Below are positions 9,761 through 19,579 of a stretch of DNA of 36,596 nucleotides, in pieces (position 1 is the stretch's first letter; each line of letters begins with the position of its first letter). The notes under the pieces were generated by a model. The model saw only the letters and a list, made by a program, of their open reading frames with translations, searched no databases and had not been told where the DNA came from. Origin of the DNA: Aggregatilineales bacterium (lineage in GTDB: Bacteria > Chloroflexota > Anaerolineae > Aggregatilineales > Phototrophicaceae). Location of the stretch: contig JARKOK010000083.1 of NCBI GenBank assembly GCA_029975765.1, positions 1-36,596 of the forward strand, given 5' to 3'. The position numbers and the translations under genes are program-made.

Positions 9761-12166
9761 TTAAAGCTCCGGTTTAATCGTATACTTTCGCTCTTGCATA
9801 TATTGAATGAGATCATCGGACTGCGCTTTCGCTTTGACCTGCCGCCACAATGACAGGGCTTCATCGAACGCCGCCTGTGCCTGGATACGATCATCCAGCC
9901 GGTCTAAATCTTCACCAACCGAGCGCAAAGCTCCGGCCATCCAGAAATGGTTGTTCTGATCCCGCGCCAGATCATATGCCTCGTGGTGGGTAGCCAGAGC
10001 GGCTTTCACCAGCCCCAGTTCATGCTCGCATGATCCACGATTAAGCAGCGACCAGAACCGGATATCAGGCAGTTCCAGCGCCGCCGCGATTCTGGCAGCC
10101 TCGTCCGAAAGCTCCCTGCCGCGCTCATAATCCGGCGGCTGCTGATTGATAAACTGATAACCTCGATGATGCAGCACAAAACCCAGCACAAAATCATCGT
10201 TCAGGCTGCGGGCAATAACTTCCGCCTGCTCGTAGTAGCTGTCGGCATCGTCCGCCTGCTGATGAAAGCGCATCTTGCCGATGACGGTCAGCAAAATCGC
10301 TTCGCGGCGTGTGTCGCCAAGCACCCGCGCGAGGGCTAGCGCTTCCTGATAAGCTGTCAGCGCGGCCTCATAATCACCCATAAAATCAGCGTAAGTATTT
10401 CCCAGCTTGCTCAACAGATAATGAGCGGTTTCCAGTTCATTATGCTGCCGGGCCACCCGGATCGCACTTTCCAGCAGCTTTAAAGAAACCGCCGTATGCC
10501 CGCGTGCCGCAAAATACGGCCCGTCAACCGTTAACGATTTCATGATGGCGACAAACACCGCATCCTGATTGGCGTGATGGGCGGTTTCCGCTGCTTCCAG
10601 AATATTACTTTGTTCCACATCGAGCGCGTCCAGATCATCTTTATGAACGGCTGCATATGACCGGCAGGCGTCCACAACTGGCTGATGACTCCAACCCTTG
10701 TTCATAAACATGGTTCGGGCGTAGCTGTAAGCCAGATCATGGAGTCGGTAGTACCTGACCTGGTTATGCTGTCGGGCATTAACCAGCCCGCGTTCTTCCA
10801 GTTGGTCGAGTGCGTCCTCTACGGCATGGGGATCATGAGCCATCACCCGCGCGAGGAGTTCCGGCGTCGCGCTCGGTTCAAACATGCCGCCCAGACTGAC
10901 AAACACCTGGTATAACTCCTGGTGCAGCGCGCTGATACTCGTATCCAGCAGCGACTTTACGCCGGTGCGCCCCAGTTCGCCATAGTTGGCGGGCATACTG
11001 AGGTCATGCGGCGCATGTTCCACCCGCTGCAACAGTTCGCCGGGGGTTAGCTGGTAGACCTTAAGCGTCTTGCTGGCAATTTCCAGCGCAAAGGCGTGGT
11101 AGCCCAGAATTTCGCACAAGCGCCGGGCTTCGGCGTCGTGGCTCATATCCTGGCGGCGTGCGTATAAACTGAGCAGTCTCAGCGCCTCGTCCGGTTTTAA
11201 TTCACCAACTTCGACGATCTCATCCAGCGGAAAGCGGTGACGTGATGTCACCAGCAGCGGCATCGTGCGAGGAACGGCTTTAACAACACGCGCTAAGGCA
11301 GCACCATTCCACACATCATCTAATACCAGAAGGGCTTTGGCTTCCGCCAGAAGATGCCGGACGGCCTGTACGCGTTCATCGCCGGTTGTACTGACAACCG
11401 CCTGCTGGGCGCCTAATGCTCGCCCGATGGCCTCAAACACCGCATCGGCTTCCGCCGCCCCTACCCGCAGCCAGAGAACCGGCCCCTGGCCGGCGGCGAC
11501 GTGCTGAGCGGCAATCGAAGCCGCCAGCGCGGTTTTGCCCATACCACCGAAACCCCGGAGCAGGACACGCTCCCGGTCATCCAGTAACGCCTGCACCTCA
11601 GCCACCAGATCATCCCGCCCTACCAGCCGCCTGGGTTGTTCGGGTACATCGTCAGCCGTCCGAGCGAAAACGGCGCTGATGGCGCTGTGATAGGCAATCT
11701 GGCGCTCCAGCAGCCATTTTTCAACGGAACGGGCGACCTGCCGTTTGAGGTCTTCCGGGCTGGTAAACCAGCGAGGCGTAATGCCAAAACGCACATCGCT
11801 CTGTTTGTCCAGGAAGGCTTGCAGCCGGGGATCGCGCCGTTCCGGATTCAGATTCTTCACGTACAGGTGGCGCTCAATACCCAGTTCTGTCGCGCGCTCG
11901 AACTCATCGAGCGTCCATTCACCAAATTCGTTCCAGAATATGCCGATGTACAGAGCCGAATTTTGTAAGGCTTCCAGATAAACGTCACGAATGGATTTAT
12001 TACTGGCCGGCGCATCACCTTCAAAAACCCAGGTGCGGAGTTTAAAAATATCCTGCCCCAGTGTGGGAAGCAGTTCCTGAAGGGCTTTACGTTCTGCTGC
12101 CAGTTCCTGCATTTTCGAACTGATAAATACGGAGAGTTCGGTGGGCACTTTTAGCAACTCCGCCAT
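9761..12166 (-). CDS. DUF4062 - NB-ARC (STAND) NTPase - TPR protein
   Basis: N-term LSVFISSKMQELAAERKALQELL (DUF4062); Walker A GFGGMGKTALAA; Walker B ALLVLDDVW; LLVTSRHR; C-terminal TPR-like helices. Confidence 0.9.
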   Translation of the reverse strand: MAELLKVPTELSVFISSKMQELAAERKALQELLPTLGQDIFKLRTWVFEGDAPASNKSIRDVYLEALQNSALYIGIFWNEFGEWTLDEFERATELGIERHLYVKNLNPERRDPRLQAFLDKQSDVRFGITPRWFTSPEDLKRQVARSVEKWLLERQIAYHSAISAVFARTADDVPEQPRRLVGRDDLVAEVQALLDDRERVLLRGFGGMGKTALAASIAAQHVAAGQGPVLWLRVGAAEADAVFEAIGRALGAQQAVVSTTGDERVQAVRHLLAEAKALLVLDDVWNGAALARVVKAVPRTMPLLVTSRHRFPLDEIVEVGELKPDEALRLLSLYARRQDMSHDAEARRLCEILGYHAFALEIASKTLKVYQLTPGELLQRVEHAPHDLSMPANYGELGRTGVKSLLDTSISALHQELYQVFVSLGGMFEPSATPELLARVMAHDPHAVEDALDQLEERGLVNARQHNQVRYYRLHDLAYSYARTMFMNKGWSHQPVVDACRSYAAVHKDDLDALDVEQSNILEAAETAHHANQDAVFVAIMKSLTVDGPYFAARGHTAVSLKLLESAIRVARQHNELETAHYLLSKLGNTYADFMGDYEAALTAYQEALALARVLGDTRREAILLTVIGKMRFHQQADDADSYYEQAEVIARSLNDDFVLGFVLHHRGYQFINQQPPDYERGRELSDEAARIAAALELPDIRFWSLLNRGSCEHELGLVKAALATHHEAYDLARDQNNHFWMAGALRSVGEDLDRLDDRIQAQAAFDEALSLWRQVKAKAQSDDLIQYMQERKYTIKPEL

Positions 12167-12364
12167 ACGATTACTTGAATTATAGCGCGTTACGGTATGT
12201 GAGGGAGACGAACAACCGCCAGTGACATGCCGGGAAACCAGACGTTCGCCCCATTTTCACCGGAACAGTCTGTCGGCGATCGGTATCAAGCTGGAAGTAC
12301 AGAAGCAGTCGGCACTATGGGACGGCGTGGGCGAAGCGCCCCGTTTCATCCGGGCAGATCGGCT

Positions 12365-13279
12365 CTATTTGGGCAAGAACCGGCTGATATACCGCAGCCC
12401 TTCTTCAAAACCGCGCCGCCACACGTTCCAGTCATGGCCGCCATCGTATACCCGCAGTTCGGCCAGCAGCTTTGGCACGCGCCGCGCGCGGTTGTACAGC
12501 AGATGGGCTTCCAGGTCAATGTCATGCAGATAATCTTCAGGGGCAGGATTCTTCCATTCATCATCCCCGACGGCGATAAACATATACAGCGCCAGATTAG
12601 AGGTGACGAATGATTCGAACAGCGCCGGGTAATTCAGGCTGGCGTAACGCGCTTCATCAAACAGCATTTCACCTACACCAAACGCGCCGAATAACCGCGT
12701 GCTGGAGTCCTGCGGCGGTTGGGGGGTATATACTGCCGGGCTGAGGACAATCGCGCCAATGAAGGCATCGGGGTGCGCCAGCGCGTACCGCAGCGCACCG
12801 TAACCGCCCATTGAATAACCACCGATCACCCGGCCTTCCCGTGTAGCGATGGTCGGATAGGTTGCATCCACGTAAGGAATCAGCTCATTGAAGAAGGCGG
12901 TTTCTACCGGCTCGGTGGGGAAATCCGCGCCGGTGTAGGCCGAGTCAATGTAATAACTGGCGCGGTCACTGGATGGTACATCCGGCATGATGGCAATCAC
13001 CGGCGGAATATCTCCGGCAGCGATCAGCGTATCCAGCACGCCGATTCCATTCAGCCACGCATAATAATCGTCGCCACGCCCATGCAGCAGGTAGATAACC
13101 GGGTAGCGCCGGTCAGCATTGGCTTCATAGCCGGCGGGCAGATAGACAAAATACTCGTAGGCGCGGCTCAGCGTTTCAGATTCAAAGGACGCAGTAGTCG
13201 CCGTACCGCGCGGGGCATCCTGAGCAGCTAACGGGTTCATCATCACCAACAACAGCGTAAATGTGAGCAGGAAACGCAC
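12365..13279 (-). CDS. Secreted esterase / alpha-beta hydrolase (esterase D family-like)
   Basis: Signal peptide; YPVIYLLHGRGDDYYAW; GGYSMGGYGALRYAL nucleophile; DGGHDWNVWR; GTG start 3 bp after upstream stop. Confidence 0.88.
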   Translation of the reverse strand: MRFLLTFTLLLVMMNPLAAQDAPRGTATTASFESETLSRAYEYFVYLPAGYEANADRRYPVIYLLHGRGDDYYAWLNGIGVLDTLIAAGDIPPVIAIMPDVPSSDRASYYIDSAYTGADFPTEPVETAFFNELIPYVDATYPTIATREGRVIGGYSMGGYGALRYALAHPDAFIGAIVLSPAVYTPQPPQDSSTRLFGAFGVGEMLFDEARYASLNYPALFESFVTSNLALYMFIAVGDDEWKNPAPEDYLHDIDLEAHLLYNRARRVPKLLAELRVYDGGHDWNVWRRGFEEGLRYISRFLPK

Positions 13280-13282
13280 GGG

Positions 13283-15010
13283 CTAATCCTCGTCTCCATA
13301 ATGGCGATCTGCCACACCGTCGTATTCATGGTCCGTCGGGTGAATACTGCGCATCGGGCGCTCGCGGGTTTTTTCTTCGTATACCTGCGCCACCAGCCCC
13401 GGCAGCCGCGCCATCATGAAGAAGGTGTTCGCCAGTTCTACCGGCAGATTCAGGTCAACCAGCAGCGCGGCAATCGCGCCGTCCACGTTCACCGGCAGGC
13501 GTTTCCCGGTGGCTTCCGCCCAGGCGTCCTCAATCGCCCGCAGCATCTCTACCCCTGCCGAAGCGATACCCAACTCAGTCGCCAGTTCCAGCAGCCGTTT
13601 GGTGCGGGGGTCAGCCGTATGGATGCGGTGGCCGAAACCCGGCAGGCGCTTTTTCTCCTTACGACAGGCGGCGACCAGCGCCACCGCGCCCAGTTCGGCA
13701 GAACCGTCCATCACCCGTGCCAGTTCCAGGCCGCGCTGGATGAGGCGCATACTGTCTTCTATTGCCCCACCGTGATGCTGGTTGATACTCAGCAGCCCGG
13801 CAGCCAGCGCCGCGTTAAACGGCGCGCCGGTGCTGGCAGCGGTTCGCGCGGCCAGCGTGGACGGCGGCGACACGCCATGATCAATGGACGACACAAACAT
13901 CGCATCCAGCAGCCTGCCAACCTGCGGCGAGGGCAGTTCACCGGTAAGCGCCAGAAAAATCGCCTGGCTGAAGCTGATACAGCCCATCAGTTCGTCAATA
14001 CGATAACCACGCAGCCGGATTTCGTTCGGCCTGATGCTGGTGATTGCCGTTTTCCAGTGCAGTTCACTGTCCATAGGGGTTTGGTTCTCTTTTGCGAAGG
14101 GAATGGAAACCGTCCGCCGCTGTAACACGCGCTCGGTGACTTTCGGAATATCCGCGAACGACTCGACCACTTCCGCGCCAACTTCGCGCAGCCGCGCGAC
14201 CTTACTGGCATACGTGCCGCGATTGCCCTCGACAATCGCGCCGGCATGGCTAAAGCGTGTGCCACTCTTTGCAGCCTTACCGCCGATGTAGGCCACCAGC
14301 GGCTTGGTGAACTGCCCGGCGGCGATCAGGTCGGCGGCCATTTCTTCCTGCGACGTGCCGATTTCCCCAAACAGCACCACACATTCCGTCTGGGGGTCGG
14401 CCTCGAAGCGTTTTAGGACATCCGGGTGTGGCATCCCGACCACCGAGTCGCCGCCCACGTGCACCACCGTTGACAGCCCCATGCCCGCCTGCGCCAGATA
14501 GTAGGCGATGCTGGTTGTCACGCCGCCGCTGCGGCTGGTCACGCCGACCGGGCCGGGATAGAAATACTGGCGCACGCTGGCAGCGCGGCCCCCCATCATG
14601 CCTAACACGCCGCTGCCGGGGCTGAGGATGCCGAGCGTATTCGGGCCAACGAAAGTGGCGCCGCGCGTTTCAGCTTCGGCCACCAGTTCCAGCACGTCGT
14701 ACAGCGGCACGCGGTCGGGCACCAGCACCAGCAGTTTGACGCCTGCCGCCATCGCTTCCAGCGCGGCATTTTTCACCAGCGGCGCGGGCACAAAGATCAC
14801 GCTGACCTCAATCGCGCCCAGCGCATCACAGGCCGCGCCGACGGTATCAAACACCGGCACACCTTCGACGGTTTCGCCGCCGCGTCCCGGCGTGACACCG
14901 GCCACGACATTCGTACCGTAGCCCTTCATCAGTGCGGTGCGGGTCGCGCCTTCGCGCCCGGTGATGCCCTGCACCAGCACCCGTTTATCACGATCAATCA
15001 GAATCGCCAT
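13283..15010 (-). CDS. SucD-like CoA-binding/ligase domain fused to citrate-synthase/citryl-CoA-lyase-like domain (ATP-citrate-lyase C-half-like)
   Basis: VQGITGREG, phospho-His motif FSHAGAI, then DHGVSPPSTLAART, LPGFGHRIH, NVDGAIAALLVD. Confidence 0.87.
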   Translation of the reverse strand: MAILIDRDKRVLVQGITGREGATRTALMKGYGTNVVAGVTPGRGGETVEGVPVFDTVGAACDALGAIEVSVIFVPAPLVKNAALEAMAAGVKLLVLVPDRVPLYDVLELVAEAETRGATFVGPNTLGILSPGSGVLGMMGGRAASVRQYFYPGPVGVTSRSGGVTTSIAYYLAQAGMGLSTVVHVGGDSVVGMPHPDVLKRFEADPQTECVVLFGEIGTSQEEMAADLIAAGQFTKPLVAYIGGKAAKSGTRFSHAGAIVEGNRGTYASKVARLREVGAEVVESFADIPKVTERVLQRRTVSIPFAKENQTPMDSELHWKTAITSIRPNEIRLRGYRIDELMGCISFSQAIFLALTGELPSPQVGRLLDAMFVSSIDHGVSPPSTLAARTAASTGAPFNAALAAGLLSINQHHGGAIEDSMRLIQRGLELARVMDGSAELGAVALVAACRKEKKRLPGFGHRIHTADPRTKRLLELATELGIASAGVEMLRAIEDAWAEATGKRLPVNVDGAIAALLVDLNLPVELANTFFMMARLPGLVAQVYEEKTRERPMRSIHPTDHEYDGVADRHYGDED

Positions 15011-15012
15011 CG

Positions 15013-16536
15013 TTATGGCTCCAGACCGGGGATAGGCAGACGGATATAACCGCCGCCGCTGCCCCGGAAATGACACTCGACTTCACACGCCAGACACTCG
15101 ATGCAGCCGCCGCGTTTGGCCTCTTCGCGGCTGATGTTCAGCACCGGTACGCCGTTTTCCAGCGACAGGATTTTCGGCACGCACGTTTCGACACAGGCTT
15201 TGGTGGCGCAGTCCCGGCACACGGCATGATCGTAGGTGATCGTGCCGTTTGTGACCGTCTCAAACGTATACGGCTCGGCGGCAGGCGGTATCGCACGCGG
15301 GGAAGTGACTTCCGGTGTGTACGTGGCGACCAGATCGGCCAGACGACCCGCGCAGAATTCGGGTGTGTCGTCGCGGCCATAGGCTTCCACCGGCGCGGAA
15401 AAACTGCCGTTCGCCCGGTGCAGAATGTCCATCGCCTGTTCTTCGCCGTTGCCGCCAATGCGAATGACCGCCGGGACATTCAACTGCGTATCCATGAAGG
15501 CTTTCACCAGCCCGCGCGCCGAGTGAAACTGTTCCTGGCTGGCAAAACCGCTGCCGCCCATGAAGTAGGCATCCACACGCGGCTGTGCCAGGATAATCCG
15601 CGCCGCGCGGTAGACCTTGCTGGCGGGCGGATTGCCGCTGGTATCCACAAAATTGGCGATTTTAAATCCCTGCGCCAGCAGCGCGTCCATGTTCATCATG
15701 CTGCCGCCGCCGCCGTTGCCGTGAAAACCGACCACCTGATCTTCCGGCTGGAACTGCGTTTCAAGCTGCAAAAAATAGAACGTGCCGCGATAGTCGTTTT
15801 TCTCGACGTTCCAGGCGATACGTTCCAGCGGCGTCGGTGGGCGGTCAATCTCTCGCGCAATTTCGATACCTAAATCGGGATGGCGGAACACGGCGTAATC
15901 ATCAATCGTAAAGCGGCAGTCAAGCGCCATCAGGCTGCCATCGTTCGTCAGCGCCAGCGGATTGATCTCCGCCGACCGCGCTTCGTAAGTCCGTGCCGCG
16001 CCGTAAAATTTCACCAGCAGGGCGCTGAAGGCCAGCAGCAGCTTACCGCTGATACCCACCCGCCGCAGCAGGTCACGCGCCTCATAATCGCGCAGGCCGG
16101 TACGCAAATCCGGCGCGAACTGTGCCACCTGATCGGGATGGGCGAGGGCGATTTCTTCAATACCGCTGCCGCCTACCCCGCTGACAATTAACATCGGGCG
16201 GCGGGCGCGGTCATCCACGATCAGCCCAACATAGAATTCGCGCTCAATTGAGATTTGTTCTTCGACCAGGACAGCATCAATGGCGAAGTTGCCGACAGTC
16301 TGACCGATCAGTGTTTCCGCTGCCGTGCGGGCTTCTTCGGGCGTATTGGCGAAAACAATCAGCTTTTTAGCGGCGCGGGATGTCACCCACGCCTGCGCTT
16401 TGACCACGACCCCGCCGCCCAGCATCACCGCCTGCTGGTAGGCTTCATCCGGTGTATGGGCCACGCCGCCGCGCGGCACGCGAATACCGGCAGCGACGAG
16501 GATGGTTTTACCCTGATGTTCGTGCAGCCGTGCCAT
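15013..16536 (-). CDS. SucC-like ATP-grasp subunit with C-terminal 2x[4Fe-4S] ferredoxin-like domain
   Basis: MARLHEHQGKTILVAAGIRVPRG; GFHGNGGGGSMMNMDAL; GGSGFASQEQFH; then CRDCATKACVETCVP and CIECLACEVEC. Confidence 0.85.
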   Translation of the reverse strand: MARLHEHQGKTILVAAGIRVPRGGVAHTPDEAYQQAVMLGGGVVVKAQAWVTSRAAKKLIVFANTPEEARTAAETLIGQTVGNFAIDAVLVEEQISIEREFYVGLIVDDRARRPMLIVSGVGGSGIEEIALAHPDQVAQFAPDLRTGLRDYEARDLLRRVGISGKLLLAFSALLVKFYGAARTYEARSAEINPLALTNDGSLMALDCRFTIDDYAVFRHPDLGIEIAREIDRPPTPLERIAWNVEKNDYRGTFYFLQLETQFQPEDQVVGFHGNGGGGSMMNMDALLAQGFKIANFVDTSGNPPASKVYRAARIILAQPRVDAYFMGGSGFASQEQFHSARGLVKAFMDTQLNVPAVIRIGGNGEEQAMDILHRANGSFSAPVEAYGRDDTPEFCAGRLADLVATYTPEVTSPRAIPPAAEPYTFETVTNGTITYDHAVCRDCATKACVETCVPKILSLENGVPVLNISREEAKRGGCIECLACEVECHFRGSGGGYIRLPIPGLEP

Positions 16537-16537
16537 G

Positions 16538-18622
16538 TTATGCCGGACTCACTTCCAGACTCAGATAGGCGGTGTGGCCGCCATCCCCGGTCGTAAAGCC
16601 GACCTGCCCGGTCAGATATGCCGTGTCGTCATCTGTCCAGCGCAGCGCCGCCATCTGCCCCCCACCCTCTGCCAGCGCCACCAGTTCACTGCCGCAGGCC
16701 GTCACGGTCAGTCGGTAAGTTTCGCCGTGCCGCCAGTCAAACGGCGCAGACGCAATCTTTATATACTCCCGATCTTTTTTGTAGAGGGCGATACAACCAT
16801 CCGACGCGAGGCCGAAGGCATACGAGCGCAGCGCGCCCTGCACCCGCACATTGACACGGTGATGGTCTCCCAACAGCGGCACGAGTTCGGCGCTCACGCG
16901 GTAATCCAACCACCGCCCGTCGCCGGTATAGCTTTCACACCAGCCCGGCCCGCTGCCATGATACGCGCCATCTTCCAGCCGCCAGAAACCGCGCAGATGC
17001 GTCCAACCGCTGATCGCGCCGGTTTCCGGTCGTTCCTTCGCAAACGTTGTTTTATAATCTGGCGCGCCGTCCCAGTCCAGCGATGCCAGGCAGAACGAAC
17101 CGCGCTCCCAGATCGGGTCCAGCACACGCAGGACGATACCCACCTGCGACAGACAGGCATCCACCATCGGCGGTACGGTGTAAGTCAGATCATGCCAGCC
17201 GGGGGTAAGCGCCACACTCTGCGGCTGGTGGTAGGTTTTATGGTTGTCGTCATAGACGAAGATCGCCGCCAGCACCGACTCCGGCGTATCCTGCGCCGGC
17301 AGATACACCCGCGCCCGAATGGTCTGCCCCGGTGCAACCAGCGGCGTAAACTGCGCGCCGTAGGAATTGGCGCTCAGGTCAGATGGGCGGTAGTTAGTGC
17401 GCGTAAAAATCCGCAGTTCACCTTTTTTGTTCAGCTTGCGGATAGCGACTCGCAGAACGCCAGCGCCGTCCACCGTGTCGTGAGCGCGATGTGTCGGAAT
17501 TGCGCGGTCGCCTTTGACTTCAAACGTATTGAGTGAGCCGGGATAGCGGAAGTGATAGCGCGGCGCGGGTTCGCTGGTCATGCCGTTCAGCCGCCGTCCC
17601 AACTGACAGAACAGATCCACACACTGCGGGATCGTCAGAATATTGCGCGTGCCGATGATGCTGGCCGCCACCAGCACATCGTTGATCGGTTCGCGCCAGC
17701 GGGAGTCAATCGCGTCAATGCCGAGTGCCACGCCCATGATTGTGCCCACGTTGCCCACGTTGCAGTCGGTATCCCAGCCGCCCATATTGGCGATCCGTAT
17801 CGAGCGTGAAAAATCGCCTTCGCCGTACAGCAGGCCAAGCGCGATAATGCCCGCGTTCGGGATAATATGCACCACACCGCCGTAGCGATCATACCCAAAA
17901 TTGGCTTTCAGGTAAGCGTAGGCATCACGCCAGTTCTCCGGGTGGTCGTGGTGGAAATCCACCATCGCCCGTATGACACGGGCATACTCGCTGTCTGCCG
18001 GAATCTGCTGGAGGCCAATTTCGATCAACCGCTTCGGGTCAGACTCAGAGAAGGCCGCGCTGACCATCGCCGCGATAAACCGCCCACCATAAATGCCGTT
18101 GCCGTCGTGGGTAACGCTGGAGGCGCGTTCGGCCAGTTCCGCCGCACGCGCCGGATTATTGGGCGCGACCAATCCCCAGATGTCGCTGAAAATCTGCCCG
18201 CCGATCTGCTCGGCAGTGGTCGCGCCGTTCTGAGCGATGGAGCCGGAGCGCGGCGCGGGAATGCCGTTTGCCAGGTTCAGATATGCCGTATGCTCGGTCG
18301 AGATACCGTAGCCGCCCCACCAGATCGAACCATGCTGGTCGCCCAGGTAATTCAGCAGCGTATCCCCAAGCTGCTCAGCGGTCGGGTCATCGCCATAATC
18401 TTCCAGCGCGCGGATGAAAATCATCGGCACGCAGGTGTCATCGTCGGGCTTGAACACCTTACCGCCCTCGCCAAAAGCGTACCATTCCAGTTCACCCAGG
18501 TGATCGCGGATATGGTCATACGTCCAGTTTTCCAGCGGCGCGCCGAAGCGCACGCCAACGCACTTGCCCAGCCAGCCGGCATAGACGCGCTCATCATAAT
18601 CCGGGGGAATTTGCTGTGTCAT
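16538..18622 (-). CDS. ADP-ribosylglycohydrolase-family protein with C-terminal LamG/DUF1080-like extension
   Basis: FKPDDDTCVPM and MGGWDTDCNVGNVGTIMGVALG metal-site motifs; C-term concanavalin-like beta-rich segment (WRLEDGAYHGSG...GQVGFTTGDGGHTAYLSLEV). Confidence 0.85.
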   Translation of the reverse strand: MTQQIPPDYDERVYAGWLGKCVGVRFGAPLENWTYDHIRDHLGELEWYAFGEGGKVFKPDDDTCVPMIFIRALEDYGDDPTAEQLGDTLLNYLGDQHGSIWWGGYGISTEHTAYLNLANGIPAPRSGSIAQNGATTAEQIGGQIFSDIWGLVAPNNPARAAELAERASSVTHDGNGIYGGRFIAAMVSAAFSESDPKRLIEIGLQQIPADSEYARVIRAMVDFHHDHPENWRDAYAYLKANFGYDRYGGVVHIIPNAGIIALGLLYGEGDFSRSIRIANMGGWDTDCNVGNVGTIMGVALGIDAIDSRWREPINDVLVAASIIGTRNILTIPQCVDLFCQLGRRLNGMTSEPAPRYHFRYPGSLNTFEVKGDRAIPTHRAHDTVDGAGVLRVAIRKLNKKGELRIFTRTNYRPSDLSANSYGAQFTPLVAPGQTIRARVYLPAQDTPESVLAAIFVYDDNHKTYHQPQSVALTPGWHDLTYTVPPMVDACLSQVGIVLRVLDPIWERGSFCLASLDWDGAPDYKTTFAKERPETGAISGWTHLRGFWRLEDGAYHGSGPGWCESYTGDGRWLDYRVSAELVPLLGDHHRVNVRVQGALRSYAFGLASDGCIALYKKDREYIKIASAPFDWRHGETYRLTVTACGSELVALAEGGGQMAALRWTDDDTAYLTGQVGFTTGDGGHTAYLSLEVSPA

Positions 18623-18673
18623 GAGTTCGTTGTTCCTTCAATACAAAGCATACATACGACTGCTTACCGGCGG

Positions 18674-19579
18674 CTATCCCTTCAACCCTAACGAGGCGAT
18701 GCCGCCGATTAAATGGCGCTGCGCGAAGAAGTACAGCACCAGCACCGGAAGAATTGAAACCAGCGTGGCCGCCATGAACATATTCCATTCCACACTGTAA
18801 CGTCCCCGGAAAAACGCCAGCCCGACCGAAATCGGATAGGTTGCAAAATCATTCAGGTAAATGAGCGGCTGAAGAAAATCATTCCACACCCACAGGAACG
18901 TGAAGACGATCATCACCGTCAGCACCGGCCTGCACAGCGGCAGGATGATGCGGTACAGGACTGTCCACGTCCCCGCGCCGTCAATCCGCGCGGCTTCGTC
19001 CAGATCACGCGGGATCGTGCGAATGTACTGCACCATCAGAAACGTGAAAAAGGCGTTGCCAAAAAAGGAAGGTAAAATGAGCGGGACATAGGTGCCCGTC
19101 AGACGCAGTTGGCTGTAAATCGAATACAGCGGAATCAGCTTAATCTGACTCGGTATCATCATCGTGCTGAGCATCAGAATGAACAGTACGCGCTTAAACG
19201 GGAAATTCAACCGGGCGAACCCAAAAGCGATAATCGGCACGGACACCAGTTCGCCAATCGTACAGCCGATCACCAGGATGAAACTGTTCAGCATGAAGCG
19301 GCCCAGCGGATACTTGGCAAACGCTTCCGCGTAATTCCCCCACAGCGGTTGTTCGGGAATCCAGGTCGGCGGCCAGGCCAGAATTTCCGTCCGGGATTTA
19401 AGCGATGTGGAAATCATCCACAGCAGCGGCATCATAAAGACGATGGCAATCGCCGTCATGACAACATAAGCAGTGATGTAACCGCCGTATTTCCGCACGC
19501 GGAAGCGCGCGGTATCCGCTGCCCGCTGCTGCGCCAGCCGTCCCGCCGGAGCTGCCGTTAACACATTATTCCGACTCAT
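18674..19579 (-). CDS. Carbohydrate ABC transporter permease (MalG type)
   Basis: EAARIDGAGTWTVLYRIILPLCRPVLTV EAA loop. Confidence 0.93.
   Translation of the reverse strand: MSRNNVLTAAPAGRLAQQRAADTARFRVRKYGGYITAYVVMTAIAIVFMMPLLWMISTSLKSRTEILAWPPTWIPEQPLWGNYAEAFAKYPLGRFMLNSFILVIGCTIGELVSVPIIAFGFARLNFPFKRVLFILMLSTMMIPSQIKLIPLYSIYSQLRLTGTYVPLILPSFFGNAFFTFLMVQYIRTIPRDLDEAARIDGAGTWTVLYRIILPLCRPVLTVMIVFTFLWVWNDFLQPLIYLNDFATYPISVGLAFFRGRYSVEWNMFMAATLVSILPVLVLYFFAQRHLIGGIASLGLKG

Noticed and set aside
13301-14125. Long plus-strand ORF (274 aa) opposite the SucD-lyase gene
   Set aside because: Antisense to a clearly conserved CDS; Arg/His/Gln-rich low-quality composition typical of GC-rich shadow ORFs.
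15070-15873. Plus-strand 267-aa ORF opposite the SucC-ferredoxin gene
   Set aside because: Shadow ORF of a conserved CDS; no recognisable motifs.
16535-17536. Plus-strand 333-aa ORF opposite the ADPRH-LamG gene (also 17867-18691)
   Set aside because: Shadow ORFs without motifs or plausible RBS; the minus strand has the family signatures.
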